DNA of 64,000 nt from contig NZ_QJSR01000001.1 of NCBI RefSeq assembly GCF_003217095.1, forward strand, positions 737,716-801,715, in the 5' to 3' direction. Positions within the stretch are counted from its first letter, which is position 1. The number at the start of each line of letters is the position of its first letter. The stretch comes from Rhizobium sp. PP-CC-3A-592 (lineage in GTDB: Bacteria > Pseudomonadota > Alphaproteobacteria > Rhizobiales > Rhizobiaceae). Made by a program: the position numbers and the translations under genes. The notes under the pieces are model-generated. The model saw only the letters and a list, made by a program, of their open reading frames with translations. It was not told the origin of the DNA and searched no databases. Positions 47,884 through 57,105 of this stretch are shown here, one piece after another.

Positions 47884-48398
47884 GGCGTTTTCCGTTCGAT
47901 GCTTGTTGATGAGCAAAAGCGAAAGTGGCAAAAGCCTCTTTCTGTAGCGGCGTGATTTTGCAGGCAGTCCACCCCACACTCCGTCATTCCGGGCTTGACC
48001 CGGAATCTAGCCAGCCCAAGTCCTTGGGCTGAGGGGAGTCTTTCGACCTGACGGACGTCAGGTCGCTAGATTCCGGGTCAAGCCCGGAATGACGGAGTGT
48101 GTGGCTGGCCGCTCGCCAAACGTCACCCTTCACGCACCGTGTGCATGAAAATTGCCCCCCTTCGTGACGGACATGCGACATTCACAGTGGACACTGACCG
48201 TTTGTTACCGGTCCTAACAGTTCCTGATCCTCCCCAAGCTTGAACGCCTTGTGAGCCTATGCCATAGCGAGGCCTCGCGAACCGGAGCGCCCCTCGCTGA
48301 TGAGCGGGTGCGGCCGCGATCCGGGCACTATATTTTCGACCAAGATTCCGGCTGGCGCCTGGCCGGTCCGATCCAAAAGGCATTCGGGGACAGACACG
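47884..48398. other. Intergenic region upstream of fabI
   Basis: Contains the palindromic composite at 47977-48101 and the fabI promoter region; no supported gene. The purine/pyrimidine-mixed stretch 48,150-48,300 includes GTTACCGGTCCTAACAG but no motif I can name. Confidence 0.45.
47977..48101. repeat. Palindromic composite repeat (ACTCCGTCATTCCGG ... CCGGAATGACGGAGT)
   Basis: Outer arms CACTCCGTCATTCCGGGCTT and AAGCCCGGAATGACGGAGTG are exact inverted copies. Inside are a second TTCCGGGTCAAGCCCGGAA hairpin and the dyad GACCTGACGGACGTCAGGTC. Same family as 27804-27922, with the outer arms here more perfect. Confidence 0.88.
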
Positions 48399-49217
48399 AT
48401 GGCGCAGACATCCGGTTTGATGAGTGGAAAGCGCGGCGTAATCATGGGCGTCGCCAATAACAGGTCGATCGCCTGGGGCATCGCCAAGGCGATCCATGCG
48501 CAGGGTGCGGAAATCGCCTTCACCTACCAGGGCGATGCCCTGAAGAAGCGCGTCGAGCCGCTCGCGGCCGAACTCGGCGGCATTCTCGCCGGCCATTGCG
48601 ACGTGTCCGACGAAGCCAGCATCGATGCCGTCTTCGACCACATCGAAAAGACCTGGGGCAAGATCGACTTCGTCGTCCACGCCATCGGCTTTTCCGACAA
48701 GGACGAACTGACCGGCCGCTACGTCGACACCTCGCCCGACAACTTCGCCAAGACCATGCAGATCTCGGTCTACTCCTTCACCTCGGTCGCGCGCCGCGCG
48801 GAAAAGCTGATGACGGATGGCGGATCGCTGCTGACCATGACCTATTACGGCGCTGAAAAGGTGATGCCGAACTACAACGTCATGGGCGTTGCAAAGGCAG
48901 CACTCGAAGCCAGCGTGAAGTATCTCGCGGTCGATCTCGGCCCGAAGAACATCCGCGTCAATGCCATCTCGGCCGGCCCGATCAAGACGCTGGCCGCCTC
49001 CGGCATCGGCGACTTCCGCTACATCCTCAAGTGGAACGAATACAACGCGCCGCTGCGCCGCACCGTGACGATCGAGGAGGTCGGCGATGTCGGCCTTTAC
49101 ATGCTGTCCGACCTGTCGCGGTCTGTGACCGGCGAAGTGCACCATGCCGACAGCGGCTACCATGTCGTCGGCATGAAGGCGGTTGACGCGCCGGATATCG
49201 CCGTCATCAAGGACTGA
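48399..49217 (+). CDS. fabI: Enoyl-[acyl-carrier-protein] reductase (NADH)
   Basis: 272-aa SDR-fold enzyme for the last reductive step of fatty-acid elongation. The cofactor motif is GVANNRSIAWGIAKAI, the catalytic region is MTYYGAEKVMPNYNVMGVAK with the Tyr-x6-Lys pair of FabI, and SAGPIKTLAASGI is conserved. ATG 48399 is used with GGGGA upstream. The enzyme is the triclosan-type FabI rather than FabL/FabV. Co-oriented with the DnaJ-like and phosphatase genes. Confidence 0.96.
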   Translation: MAQTSGLMSGKRGVIMGVANNRSIAWGIAKAIHAQGAEIAFTYQGDALKKRVEPLAAELGGILAGHCDVSDEASIDAVFDHIEKTWGKIDFVVHAIGFSDKDELTGRYVDTSPDNFAKTMQISVYSFTSVARRAEKLMTDGGSLLTMTYYGAEKVMPNYNVMGVAKAALEASVKYLAVDLGPKNIRVNAISAGPIKTLAASGIGDFRYILKWNEYNAPLRRTVTIEEVGDVGLYMLSDLSRSVTGEVHHADSGYHVVGMKAVDAPDIAVIKD

Positions 49218-49314
49218 CGTCCTCTCTTCGAGCGCGCATCGCCACGGGGTCGGCCGGATCCGGTCTTTTCGTGGGATGCGCGTCGCGCCCTCCCCCACAG
49301 CCAGGCAATTTCCT

Positions 49315-49899
49315 ATGTTGATCTATATGATCCGTCACGGCCAGACCAATTGGAACGCGGAAATCCGCCTCCAGGGCCAGAAGGACATTCCGCTCAACGA
49401 TACGGGGCGTGAACAGGCGCGCGGCAATGGCCGGGCACTGGCCGACATCCTCGGCACGCAAGCCACCGCGTTCGACTATGTGGCAAGCCCGCTCGGGCGG
49501 ACGCGCGAGACGATGGAGTTGCTGCGCGGCGCGATGGGGCTCGCGCCTGAGGCCTACCGGACCGACGACCGTCTGAGAGAGGTTTCCTTCGGCGACTGGG
49601 AAGGATTCACGCTGGAAGAGCTGGAGGCGAGCGTGCCGGAGCGGGTCGCCGAGCGCGAGGCCTCCAAGTGGGACTTCATTCCCCCCGGCGACGACGCGGA
49701 AAGCTACGAAATCCTCTCCTGGCGCATCGCATCCTGGATGAAGGACGTCACGGTTCCAACCGTCTGCGTCAGCCATGGCGGCGTCATTCGCAGCGTCTTC
49801 AAGCTTCTGGGCGCCATGGCGCCCGAGGAGGCCTCGATGGGGGCCATTCCACAGGACCGGATCTTGAAGATCGAGAATGGGACGGTCGGCTGGGTCTGA
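49315..49899 (+). CDS. Histidine phosphatase (phosphoglycerate-mutase-like) protein
   Basis: 194-aa member of the histidine phosphatase superfamily. The catalytic RHG is in MIRHGQTNWNAEIR near residue 8; ASPLGRTRETME, LREVSFGDWEGFTLEEL and the second catalytic His in VSHGGVIRSVFK follow. The substrate (sugar phosphate, nucleotide or cobalamin intermediate) is not predictable. It follows fabI by about 100 nt on the same strand. The start ATG 49315 has only a weak Shine-Dalgarno. Confidence 0.9.
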   Translation: MLIYMIRHGQTNWNAEIRLQGQKDIPLNDTGREQARGNGRALADILGTQATAFDYVASPLGRTRETMELLRGAMGLAPEAYRTDDRLREVSFGDWEGFTLEELEASVPERVAEREASKWDFIPPGDDAESYEILSWRIASWMKDVTVPTVCVSHGGVIRSVFKLLGAMAPEEASMGAIPQDRILKIENGTVGWV

Positions 49900-49927
49900 A
49901 AGACCCTCCGTCTATGCCGCGCGTGTC

Positions 49928-50188
49928 TTACTGAACGACTTCGAGATCGTTGATGACGCGCTTGCCGTCGACTTCGGTGTAGAACACGACGACCTTGACG
50001 CCGGCCTTCAGGCCTTCGAAATTGAACTCTTCCGGCGCCTGATAGCTCTTGCCGTCATCCAGCGAGAGGCTGAGCCGCTCGGTGTCGATGCCCGTGATCG
50101 TGGCTTCGATATCGGCGCTATCGGCAAAGGCCGCGAGCGGCGAGAAGAAACTGGCGGTCGCCATCAATGTCGCAACGACGAAACGCAT
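49928..50188 (-). CDS. DUF1344 periplasmic protein
   Basis: 86-aa exported protein: signal peptide MRFVVATLMATASFFSPLAA with a predicted FADS cleavage, and a small beta-rich mature domain (DIEATITGIDTERLSLSLDD, GKSYQAPEEFNF, KRVINDLEVV). DUF1344 is confined largely to Rhizobiales and its role is unknown. Convergent with the phosphatase gene. Confidence 0.88.
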   Translation of the reverse strand: MRFVVATLMATASFFSPLAAFADSADIEATITGIDTERLSLSLDDGKSYQAPEEFNFEGLKAGVKVVVFYTEVDGKRVINDLEVVQ

Positions 50189-50516
50189 CCCAAGTCTCCC
50201 TCTTGACCGTTTGATTCACTGTTCGAATATGATGCAGTTTTTGGGCGCCGATTGTGGCAAAAATTCACCAAGCTTGTGACAATCCGATGAGCATGTGACG
50301 GCGAACGAGGTTAGCGCAAACATGGTTAGCAAAGTCTTGACGTCGCTCCAGGCCGCTTTGCACCCCGCTGGCCACCCGCGAGCACCCCCCAGGCATCCCC
50401 CGGGCATCCCCCCAGGCATCCCCCCCGGCATCCCCGATGCATAAGAGGATCTTAATCTTCGGGCACTACCTTCGGGCGAGTTCACACGGTGGACGAGTGC
50501 ACAGGGAACGGGTCAC
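50189..50516. other. Divergent intergenic region with GGCATCCCC array
   Basis: Separates DUF1344 from the GGDEF-EAL gene. It holds the iterated C-tract array at 50391-50440 and an AT-rich start near 50,215-50,240 that is probably the DUF1344 promoter. No gene is seen. Confidence 0.5.
50391..50440. repeat. GGCATC(C)n array upstream of the GGDEF-EAL gene
   Basis: Four imperfect copies of GGCATCCCC follow directly, with C-tracts of 5, 6, 7 and 4. The last runs into GATGCATAAGAGG, 75 nt before the gene start. Such homopolymer tracts are prone to length change. Confidence 0.8.
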
Positions 50517-53219
50517 ATGGCGGGAATTGGGGACGCTGTTCGCGCCAGGGCGTCGATCTTCGTGCGCTTCATCCGTTCCTCCATCATCCCGTCGCTCCTG
50601 GCGACGCTGATCCTGCTCATCGTCGGGCATTTCTACCAGGCACAAAACAGCACGAACTTCCGCGAAGCGCTGCGAAGCGACGTCCAGAGCACGCTGCGCC
50701 TTGCCGAGGCGCAGATCCAGGCGAATATCGACAGCAATACCGCCGCCCTTTCCGGTCTTGCGAACGATATCGCCCTCGACGGCGACATCTCGTCCGCCCG
50801 GTTCGCCGCGCTCGCCACGAAAATCATGGAGCGCAATCCCGGCATCCGCCGGATCAGCCTTGCGCCCCACGGTGTCATCTCCCGGGTCATGCCATCCATG
50901 GAGCACGCCCGGATGGCGGGCATGCGGCTCGACAGGTTCTATTCCCAACGCACCGCATCGCAGCGAGCGCAGGCCCATGGGCGCGCCGCCATCGGCAGCC
51001 TGCTGGTGCTTCCCGACGGTTCCACCGGTTTCGACGTCTATACCCCCGTCTTCTACAGCCCCGGCGGCGTGTCCGCTCTGTGGGGCTTCGTGGAGGCGGT
51101 GATCGACGAAAACGCCGTCTATCTCGGCGCCAATCTGACGACCGGGGCCGGACGCGCCGTGGTGGCCGCCGGCAGGAGCACGCCGGTGACGCTCGGCATT
51201 CGCGACATTTCCGATCCCGCCAATATCGGCGATGCCTTTTTCGGCACGAATGCGACGTTTCAGGCCGGCGCGGTGCTGCAGGACGTGTTCCTGCCCGGAG
51301 GCGCATGGCAGCTTGCCGGCGTGCCCGTCGGCGGCTTCGACCAACGGCCCGACAACCAGCAAAAGATCGCGCTGATGATCATGGTCTGCGCCATGATCGT
51401 GATCGTGCCGATCGTGCTGACATTCGGGCTGATCGGCGAACGCCGGCGCGCCATCACCGCGCTCGACCGCCGCAACCAGGAGTTCCTGGCCATGTCGCAG
51501 CGGCTCAATCTGGCGCTCGAATGTTCCAGCTTCGGGGTGTGGGAGATCGACCTGGAGACGCGGCTGCGCACCTGGGACGACCGGATGTACAACCTTCACG
51601 GCCTCACATCGCGCAACGGCGCACCGGGACCGACCTGCTGGAAGGCGAACATTCATCCCGACGACCTGCCGCACGCGGAAGAGGTGCTGAACAATACGGT
51701 GATGTTTCTCGAGAGCTACCAGACCGACTATCGCGTCGTCCTGCCGACGGGCACGCGGCATATCCGCCACATCGGCTCGGTCAATATGGGGGCCGACCGC
51801 CGCAAGACGGTGACCGGCCTCAGCTGGGACATTACCGAGGACGTGCGCCTGACGAACGCGATGATGGAGGCCAAGGCCTTTGCCGAGGCGCAGACGGCGG
51901 AACTGGCCGCGGCCAAGGACCGGATCGAGCACAATGCGCTTCACGACCCGCTGACCGGGCTCGGCAACCGGCGCATGCTCGACGCCGCGCTCGCCGCCCT
52001 TCTGGATCGGGATGCCGAACGTGCCACCGACGTGGCCCTGCTGCATCTCGACCTCGACCGCTTCAAGCAGATCAACGACACGCTCGGCCATGCCGCAGGC
52101 GACGCCATGCTGGTGCACGCCTCGCAGGTGCTGAAGACGGAGGCCGGGCCGGACGATCTGGTCGCGCGGATCGGCGGCGACGAATTCGTCGTTCTCGTGC
52201 CGAACCCCGTTCCGGGGCAGCTGGAAGCGCTCTCCGACAGGATCATCACCCGGATGCGCCAGCCCGTCGATTACTTGGGCTTTTCCTGTCGCTTCGGCGT
52301 CAGCGTCGGCATTGCCGTCGGCCGCGGTGCGGACGCCGATCTCGGCCGGCTGCTGGTCAACGCCGATATCGCGCTCTACCGCGCGAAGGAGAAAGGCCGC
52401 AATCGCTACGAATTCTTCAGCGAGGCGCTCCAGTCCGAAATCTTCAACAGCAAGCGCATCGGCGACGAAATCCTCGAAGGCATCGAGCGCGGCGAATTCA
52501 CGGCCTGGTATCAGCCGCAGTTCGACGCGGAAACGCTGCAGCTCTGCGGGGTCGAGGCGCTGATCCGCTGGAACCACCCGCGCGACGGCGTGCTGACGCC
52601 CGACCGGTTCCTGTCGATCGCCGAGGACCTGAACGTCGTGGCCACGCTCGATCAGATCGTGATGGAGCGCGCGCTGATCGACCTCATGCACTGGACCGCC
52701 GCCGGCATCTCCATCCCCAGAATCTCCGTCAACGTTTCGGCGCGGCGGCTGCGGGACGAGACGCTGCTCGACACGCTCTCCAACCTCGCATTCGCGCCGG
52801 GACAGCTTTGTTTCGAACTCGTGGAGGCGATTTTTCTGGATGGCGACGACGAGATCATCACCGCCAACATCGCCGGCATCGTCGCGCTCGGCATCGATAT
52901 CGAGCTCGACGATTTCGGCACCGGCCACACCTCGATCGTCAGCCTCTTGAAGATCAAGCCGAAGCGGCTGAAGATCGACCGGCAGCTGGTCTCCCCCATC
53001 ACCCACGCGCCCCGCGAGCAGGCGCTGGTGCGGGCGATCATCGAGATCGGCCGGTCGCTGGGCATCGGGACGGTGGCCGAAGGCGTGGAGACGCTGGCGC
53101 ATGCCGAAATGCTCGCCGTCCTCGGCTGCGACATTCTGCAGGGCTATGCCTTCTCCAAGCCGCTGCCGGCCGACCGGCTCGCGGATCTCGCGGCGGCGAA
53201 GTGGCAGCTCGCCTCGTAA
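50517..53219 (+). CDS. CHASE/PAS/GGDEF/EAL c-di-GMP signalling protein
   Basis: 900-aa inner-membrane protein. Helix at about 22-42, periplasmic CHASE-like sensor (about 45-285), second helix near 290-312, PAS domain (about 330-450) and a GGDEF domain with intact RIGGDEFV near 552. The EAL domain has all key residues: [10 protein letters not shown] near 679, [41 protein letters not shown]. Both enzymatic motifs are complete, so either synthesis or hydrolysis of c-di-GMP is possible depending on the signal. ATG 50517; no adjacent partner gene. Confidence 0.93.
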   Translation: MAGIGDAVRARASIFVRFIRSSIIPSLLATLILLIVGHFYQAQNSTNFREALRSDVQSTLRLAEAQIQANIDSNTAALSGLANDIALDGDISSARFAALATKIMERNPGIRRISLAPHGVISRVMPSMEHARMAGMRLDRFYSQRTASQRAQAHGRAAIGSLLVLPDGSTGFDVYTPVFYSPGGVSALWGFVEAVIDENAVYLGANLTTGAGRAVVAAGRSTPVTLGIRDISDPANIGDAFFGTNATFQAGAVLQDVFLPGGAWQLAGVPVGGFDQRPDNQQKIALMIMVCAMIVIVPIVLTFGLIGERRRAITALDRRNQEFLAMSQRLNLALECSSFGVWEIDLETRLRTWDDRMYNLHGLTSRNGAPGPTCWKANIHPDDLPHAEEVLNNTVMFLESYQTDYRVVLPTGTRHIRHIGSVNMGADRRKTVTGLSWDITEDVRLTNAMMEAKAFAEAQTAELAAAKDRIEHNALHDPLTGLGNRRMLDAALAALLDRDAERATDVALLHLDLDRFKQINDTLGHAAGDAMLVHASQVLKTEAGPDDLVARIGGDEFVVLVPNPVPGQLEALSDRIITRMRQPVDYLGFSCRFGVSVGIAVGRGADADLGRLLVNADIALYRAKEKGRNRYEFFSEALQSEIFNSKRIGDEILEGIERGEFTAWYQPQFDAETLQLCGVEALIRWNHPRDGVLTPDRFLSIAEDLNVVATLDQIVMERALIDLMHWTAAGISIPRISVNVSARRLRDETLLDTLSNLAFAPGQLCFELVEAIFLDGDDEIITANIAGIVALGIDIELDDFGTGHTSIVSLLKIKPKRLKIDRQLVSPITHAPREQALVRAIIEIGRSLGIGTVAEGVETLAHAEMLAVLGCDILQGYAFSKPLPADRLADLAAAKWQLAS

Positions 53220-53358
53220 CGGACCTCTAGGCCGGCATCCCCTGTTTTTCTGCGCAAAGCGTTTCCGCCTTGCGACTTATGCAGTAAGAGTGTCCGCCAG
53301 AGAACGGGTGCTGCCAGTGAAGGCCGCCCGCATCACAGCAGACAATGGTTGCCGCAGC

Positions 53359-54456
53359 ATGTCGCATAATACGTTCGGTCATCTCTTCCGCGTCACCACA
53401 TGGGGCGAAAGCCATGGTACGGCGCTCGGTTGCGTCGTGGATGGCTGCCCTCCGGGCATCCGCTTCACTTTGGCCGAGCTGCAGGCCTGGATGGACAAGC
53501 GCAAGCCGGGCCAGTCGCGCTTCGTCACCCAGCGGCGCGAGGACGATCTGGTGCGCGTGCTCTCCGGCGTGATGCCGGATGCGGACGGCGAGACGCTGAT
53601 CACCACGGGCACGCCGATCTCCATGCTGATCGAGAACACCGACCAGCGCTCCAAGGACTATGGCGAAATCGCCCGGCGCTACCGCCCGGGCCATGCCGAC
53701 TACACCTACGACCTGAAATACGGCATTCGCGACTATCGCGGCGGCGGGCGCTCCTCCGCCCGCGAGACGGCCGCAAGGGTGGCCGCCGGCGGGCTGGCGC
53801 GGCGCGTGGTGCCGGGCCTCACCGTGCGCGCAGCGCTGGTGCAGATCGGCCAGCACAGAATCGACCGGGCGAACTGGGACTGGTCGGAGGTGGGCAACAA
53901 CCCGTTCTTCGCGCCCGACCCGGCCATCGTTCCGGTCTGGGAAGACTACCTCGACGGCATCCGCAAGGCCGGCTCCTCGGTCGGCGCCATCATCGAAGTG
54001 GTGGCCGAAGGCGTGCCTGCCGGCATCGGCGCGCCGATCTATGCCAAGCTCGACCAGGATATCGCCTCGAACCTGATGTCGATCAATGCGGTCAAGGGCG
54101 TGGAGATCGGCAACGGCTTTGCGGCTGCCGGCATCACCGGCGAGGAAAATGCCGACGAGATGCGGATCGGGCCGGACGGCAAGCCGGTGTTCCTTTCCAA
54201 TCACGCCGGCGGCATTCTCGGCGGCATTGCCACCGGAGAGCCTGTCGTCGCGCGTTTCGCCATCAAGCCGACCTCCTCGATCCTCACCGAGCGTCGCTCC
54301 ATCGACGCCGACGGCCAGGAGGTGGACGTGCGCACCAAGGGCCGCCACGACCCCTGCGTCGGCATCCGCGCCGTGCCGATCGGCGAAGCCATGGTCGCCT
54401 GCGCGATCGCCGACCACTACCTGCGCGACCGCGGCCAGACCGGTCGCCTCGATTAG
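53359..54456 (+). CDS. aroC: Chorismate synthase
   Basis: 365-aa FMN-dependent enzyme producing chorismate from EPSP. The signatures are [20 protein letters not shown] near the start (signature 1), [37 protein letters not shown] (signature 2) and [17 protein letters not shown] near the end. ATG 53359 is the conserved start. Followed after 69 nt by ribB in the same direction. Confidence 0.97.
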   Translation: MSHNTFGHLFRVTTWGESHGTALGCVVDGCPPGIRFTLAELQAWMDKRKPGQSRFVTQRREDDLVRVLSGVMPDADGETLITTGTPISMLIENTDQRSKDYGEIARRYRPGHADYTYDLKYGIRDYRGGGRSSARETAARVAAGGLARRVVPGLTVRAALVQIGQHRIDRANWDWSEVGNNPFFAPDPAIVPVWEDYLDGIRKAGSSVGAIIEVVAEGVPAGIGAPIYAKLDQDIASNLMSINAVKGVEIGNGFAAAGITGEENADEMRIGPDGKPVFLSNHAGGILGGIATGEPVVARFAIKPTSSILTERRSIDADGQEVDVRTKGRHDPCVGIRAVPIGEAMVACAIADHYLRDRGQTGRLD

Positions 54457-54525
54457 TCAAACGGTCGGGCCAGCCGACAAGACCCTGCGGCCCGAGCGGC
54501 CGTGCGAAACGAGAGGATCCCATCC

Positions 54526-55626
54526 ATGTCCTTCGACCAGAAGCGCGTCGTCGATGCCATCCGGGCCTTCGAGGCCGGCGAAATCGTCGTCGTCACCGAT
54601 GATGACGGCCGGGAGAACGAGGGCGACCTGATCGTCGCCGCCGTCCACTGCACGGCCGAGAAGATGGCCTTCATCGTGCGCCACACCTCCGGCATCGTCT
54701 GCGCGCCCATGCCCAAGGAAGAAGCCAAGCGGCTGAACCTCAACGCCATGGTGGCCGACAATGACAGCGCCCACACCACGGCCTTCACCGTCAGCGTCGA
54801 CTTCAAACATGGCACGACGACCGGCATTTCGGCCGACGACCGGACGTTGACCGTGCGCAATCTCGCCAATCCCAATGCGGGTGCCGCCGATTTCGTCCGG
54901 CCGGGCCATATTTTCCCGCTGGTGTCGCGCGAAGGCGGCGTGCTGATGCGCTCCGGCCATACGGAAGCCGCCGTCGATCTCTGCAAGCTCGCCAGCCTGC
55001 CGCTGATCGGGGTGATTTCCGAACTCGTCAACGACAACGGCACGGTCATGCGCGGGCCCGAAGTTTCGGCCTTCGCCGAAGCGCATGGCCTGAAGCAGCT
55101 CTCCGTCGCCGATCTCATCGCCTATCGCCAGCGCAAGGAAACGCTGATCGACCGCGGTGATGTCTTCGACATCGAGACGCCGTTCGGCATGGCCAAGGGC
55201 CACGCCTTCTCCCTGCCTTGGGACCCGATGCAGCACCTCGCCGTCGTCTTCGGCGATATCCGCGACGGCGTCGACATCCCGGTGCGGCTGCACCTCGAAA
55301 ACGTCGGTGCCGATGTCTTCGGCAAGCAGGGCCAGCTCGACCGCATTCTCCAGCGCATCTCCGACTACGGCCGCGGCGTCATCGTCTATCTCCGCGAAGG
55401 CTCCGTCGGCGTTGGGGCGTCGCAGACCGCGCGCAAGGGCATGCAGGACCGCGAAGGCCACAGCGAGGCCCAGGCCCGCGACAGCGAATGGCTCGAGATC
55501 GGCCTCGGCGCCCAGATCCTGAAAGACCTCGGCATCTCCTCGATCAAGCTCCTCTCCACCCGCGAGCGGCATTATGTCGGGCTGGAAGGGTTCGGGATCG
55601 AGATTTCGGAGACGGTGATTTTGTGA
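54526..55626 (+). CDS. ribB: 3,4-dihydroxy-2-butanone 4-phosphate synthase with degenerate GTP cyclohydrolase II-like tail
   Basis: 366-aa riboflavin-pathway enzyme. Residues 1-205 are the RibB domain: VTDDDGRENEGDLIVAA, the region around FIVRHTSGIVCAP and RPGHIFPL, then SGHTEAAVDLCKLA. Residues 210-366 have the fold of RibA (HLENVGADVFG, RISDYGRGVIVYLRE) but lack the three zinc-binding Cys of GTP cyclohydrolase II (SECLTGDxFxSxRCDCG), so this part is probably non-catalytic. A separate ribA is therefore expected elsewhere. I see no FMN riboswitch in the 69 nt before the gene. Confidence 0.94.
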   Translation: MSFDQKRVVDAIRAFEAGEIVVVTDDDGRENEGDLIVAAVHCTAEKMAFIVRHTSGIVCAPMPKEEAKRLNLNAMVADNDSAHTTAFTVSVDFKHGTTTGISADDRTLTVRNLANPNAGAADFVRPGHIFPLVSREGGVLMRSGHTEAAVDLCKLASLPLIGVISELVNDNGTVMRGPEVSAFAEAHGLKQLSVADLIAYRQRKETLIDRGDVFDIETPFGMAKGHAFSLPWDPMQHLAVVFGDIRDGVDIPVRLHLENVGADVFGKQGQLDRILQRISDYGRGVIVYLREGSVGVGASQTARKGMQDREGHSEAQARDSEWLEIGLGAQILKDLGISSIKLLSTRERHYVGLEGFGIEISETVIL

Positions 55627-55637
55627 GGTCTTGCCAG

Positions 55638-55657
55638 CTGTATCGAATTTGATACAG
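55638..55657. promoter_or_regulatory. Dyad operator upstream of the HigBA-like operon
   Basis: CTGTATC-GAATTT-GATACAG: two 7-bp inverted arms spaced by 6 bp, ending 7 nt before the toxin start and overlapping the presumed promoter (TTGCCA at 55631). This is the expected place for autorepression by the XRE antitoxin. Confidence 0.65.
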
Positions 55658-55664
55658 TTAAGCC

Positions 55665-55991
55665 ATGAAGCGCGTTTCGTTTCTTGGAGATAGCCGGGAT
55701 ATGCTGCGGCATTTCCCGGAAGCGGTACGCTACCGTGCCGGCGTCGCGCTTCGAACGCTGCAACACGGCCTCGACCCCGCGGACTGGAAACCGATGAAGG
55801 CGATTGGCCCCGGTGTGCGGGAGATCCGAATCCGGGACGAAACGGGCGCCTTTCGGATCATTTACCTCGCGACGCTTGCGGATCGTGTTCTCGTGCTGCA
55901 CGCGTTCCAGAAGAAGACACAGGCAACCTCGCAGTGCGATCTCGATCTGGCAGCGGCACGTCTCAGGAACTGGCAGGCATCTCATGGATGA
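55665..55991 (+). CDS. RelE/HigB-type toxin
   Basis: 108-aa protein of the Gp49-like/HigB group: RVSFLGDSRDMLRHFPE, DWKPMKAIGPGVREIRIRDE, then GAFRIIYLATLADRVLVLHA and FQKKTQATSQCDLD. The Arg/Tyr/Lys set is typical of ribosome-dependent mRNA interferases. The toxin gene comes first, the HigBA order. Its stop overlaps the antitoxin start by 8 nt, and a dyad operator lies just upstream. All recognisable parts are complete, so it is probably functional. Confidence 0.9.
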   Translation: MKRVSFLGDSRDMLRHFPEAVRYRAGVALRTLQHGLDPADWKPMKAIGPGVREIRIRDETGAFRIIYLATLADRVLVLHAFQKKTQATSQCDLDLAAARLRNWQASHG

Positions 55992-56268
55992 AACGTTCGA
56001 CAATGTCTTCGACGCCCTTTCGGACAATGCTGCGGAAGCTGCCAATCTGACGGCCCGCGCCGACCTGATGATTGGCATCCGGCAGAAGGTGACAAGCTGG
56101 GACATCCCTCAGGAACAAGCCGCCGTGCGGCTCGGCCTGACACGTCCGCGTCTGAACGACCTGATGCGCGGCAAGGTCGATAAGTTCTCACTCGACGCCC
56201 TCGTCAATATCGCGACGGCTGCCGGCTTTAAGCTGCGCATCGCGCTAGACGAGCCGCATGTGGCCTGA
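55984..56268 (+). CDS. XRE-family antitoxin (HigA-like)
   Basis: 94-aa antitoxin with an HTH at about residues 45-80: WDIPQEQAAVRLGLTRPRLN, then DLMRGKVDKFSLDALVNIA. The C-terminus (AAGFKLRIALDE) is of the kind found in HigA antitoxins that follow Gp49-like toxins. ATG 55984 overlaps the toxin stop by 8 nt. It likely binds the dyad at 55638 and represses the operon. Directly downstream, on the opposite strand, lies the MntA-HepT pair. Confidence 0.9.
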   Translation: MDETFDNVFDALSDNAAEAANLTARADLMIGIRQKVTSWDIPQEQAAVRLGLTRPRLNDLMRGKVDKFSLDALVNIATAAGFKLRIALDEPHVA

Positions 56269-56358
56269 CAGGCGTGCGGCCCCAGCCCCGTGGTTCATCA
56301 AGGATTTCGGTAAGACCTCCAGTAATGGCGAGGACCGGCTTCGGCTGATTGGGACACG

Positions 56359-56730
56359 TCAGGCGCCGCGGTGGTCCTCTGCGGCGGCCTCTATCACGTC
56401 GGGGAGCATCGTGATCAACGCAGGAACCGCCTGTTCCAGAGTCGCCCAGATCGTATCGAAATTGAGCGTCGAGAAGCCATGGGCGATGTGGTTCCTCATT
56501 CCCTTCATATTCGGCCAAGGCATATGCGGAAACCGGTCGGCGAAAAGACGGTGATCCTGAAGGATGCGGGCCGAGCACTCACCGATGATGAGAAGATTGA
56601 AAAGGCACGCCTGGCGTGTCTTCTGGTCTGCAAGAAATTGCTCGCGGCTCATGCCATCACAAAATCGGGATGCCCAGAGAGCCATGTCTTGCATTTCACG
56701 CAGATGCAGAACGGCCCGTCTTGAACTCAT
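56359..56730 (-). CDS. HepT-like HEPN toxin (DUF86) with Phe in place of the target Tyr
   Basis: 123-aa HEPN protein of the DUF86/HepT family, typically an RNase. The catalytic motif Rx4H is present in MRNHIAHGF near residue 78. In the standard Rx4HxY motif the Tyr is the site AMPylated by the antitoxin MntA; here it is Phe (codon TTC). The rest (ACLFNLLIIGECSARI, FDTIWATLEQ) is family-like. ATG 56730 overlaps the MntA-like stop by 4 bp. The catalytic Arg and His suggest a live toxin whose neutralisation must use another way, if the pair is functional. Confidence 0.85.
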   Translation of the reverse strand: MSSRRAVLHLREMQDMALWASRFCDGMSREQFLADQKTRQACLFNLLIIGECSARILQDHRLFADRFPHMPWPNMKGMRNHIAHGFSTLNFDTIWATLEQAVPALITMLPDVIEAAAEDHRGA

Positions 56731-57017
56731 ACAGGCACGGCCTCGTCCAGCACCTTCGCCCGGAGACCCTCCGGCAAACCGCCCGGCGTCAGCACATAGA
56801 CCTGCGTGCCGAAAAGCTCCTCCAGCTCGACCTGAAGTCCGCCGAGATCGAGGAGCGTGGTGCCGGGGCGATCGTCGACGAGGAATTCGAGTTCGTCGCC
56901 CTCCGCCTCTCCGTTCTCTCCTGCAGCACCCACGATCCGGGGGTTGGAGAGGTGAAAGCGGCGGACGAGCGCGTGAACGGCTTCGCGGTGTTTCTCAACG
57001 GCGGCGGACGGCTTCAT
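56727..57017 (-). CDS. MntA-like antitoxin with altered nucleotidyltransferase active site
   Basis: 96-aa protein of the minimal-nucleotidyltransferase family, recognised by MKPSAAVEKHREAVHALVRR, LSNPRIVG, GTTLLDLGGLQVELEELFG and VYVLTPGGLPEGLRAKVLDE. The family active site GSx10DxD is here GAx10ExE: G-A at IVGAAGE and E-L-E in GDELEFLVD. Loss of the Ser and replacement of both metal-binding Asp by Glu make nucleotidyl transfer doubtful. It precedes hepT with a 4-bp overlap, the standard operon order. Confidence 0.82.
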   Translation of the reverse strand: MKPSAAVEKHREAVHALVRRFHLSNPRIVGAAGENGEAEGDELEFLVDDRPGTTLLDLGGLQVELEELFGTQVYVLTPGGLPEGLRAKVLDEAVPV

Positions 57018-57105
57018 CGTCGATCCTCGGCTTGTATCCTCGGCTTGGACCCATCATACGCGCTCCTCGATATCGTACAACAGATGCCGCTGAAATAAAA
57101 CATCC

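Noticed and set aside
50466-53102. 878-codon minus-strand frame opposite the GGDEF-EAL gene
   Set aside because: Antisense to a protein with complete CHASE, PAS, GGDEF and EAL motifs.
54457-54525. Possible FMN riboswitch before ribB
   Set aside because: The 69-nt gap is too short and lacks the conserved RFN elements.
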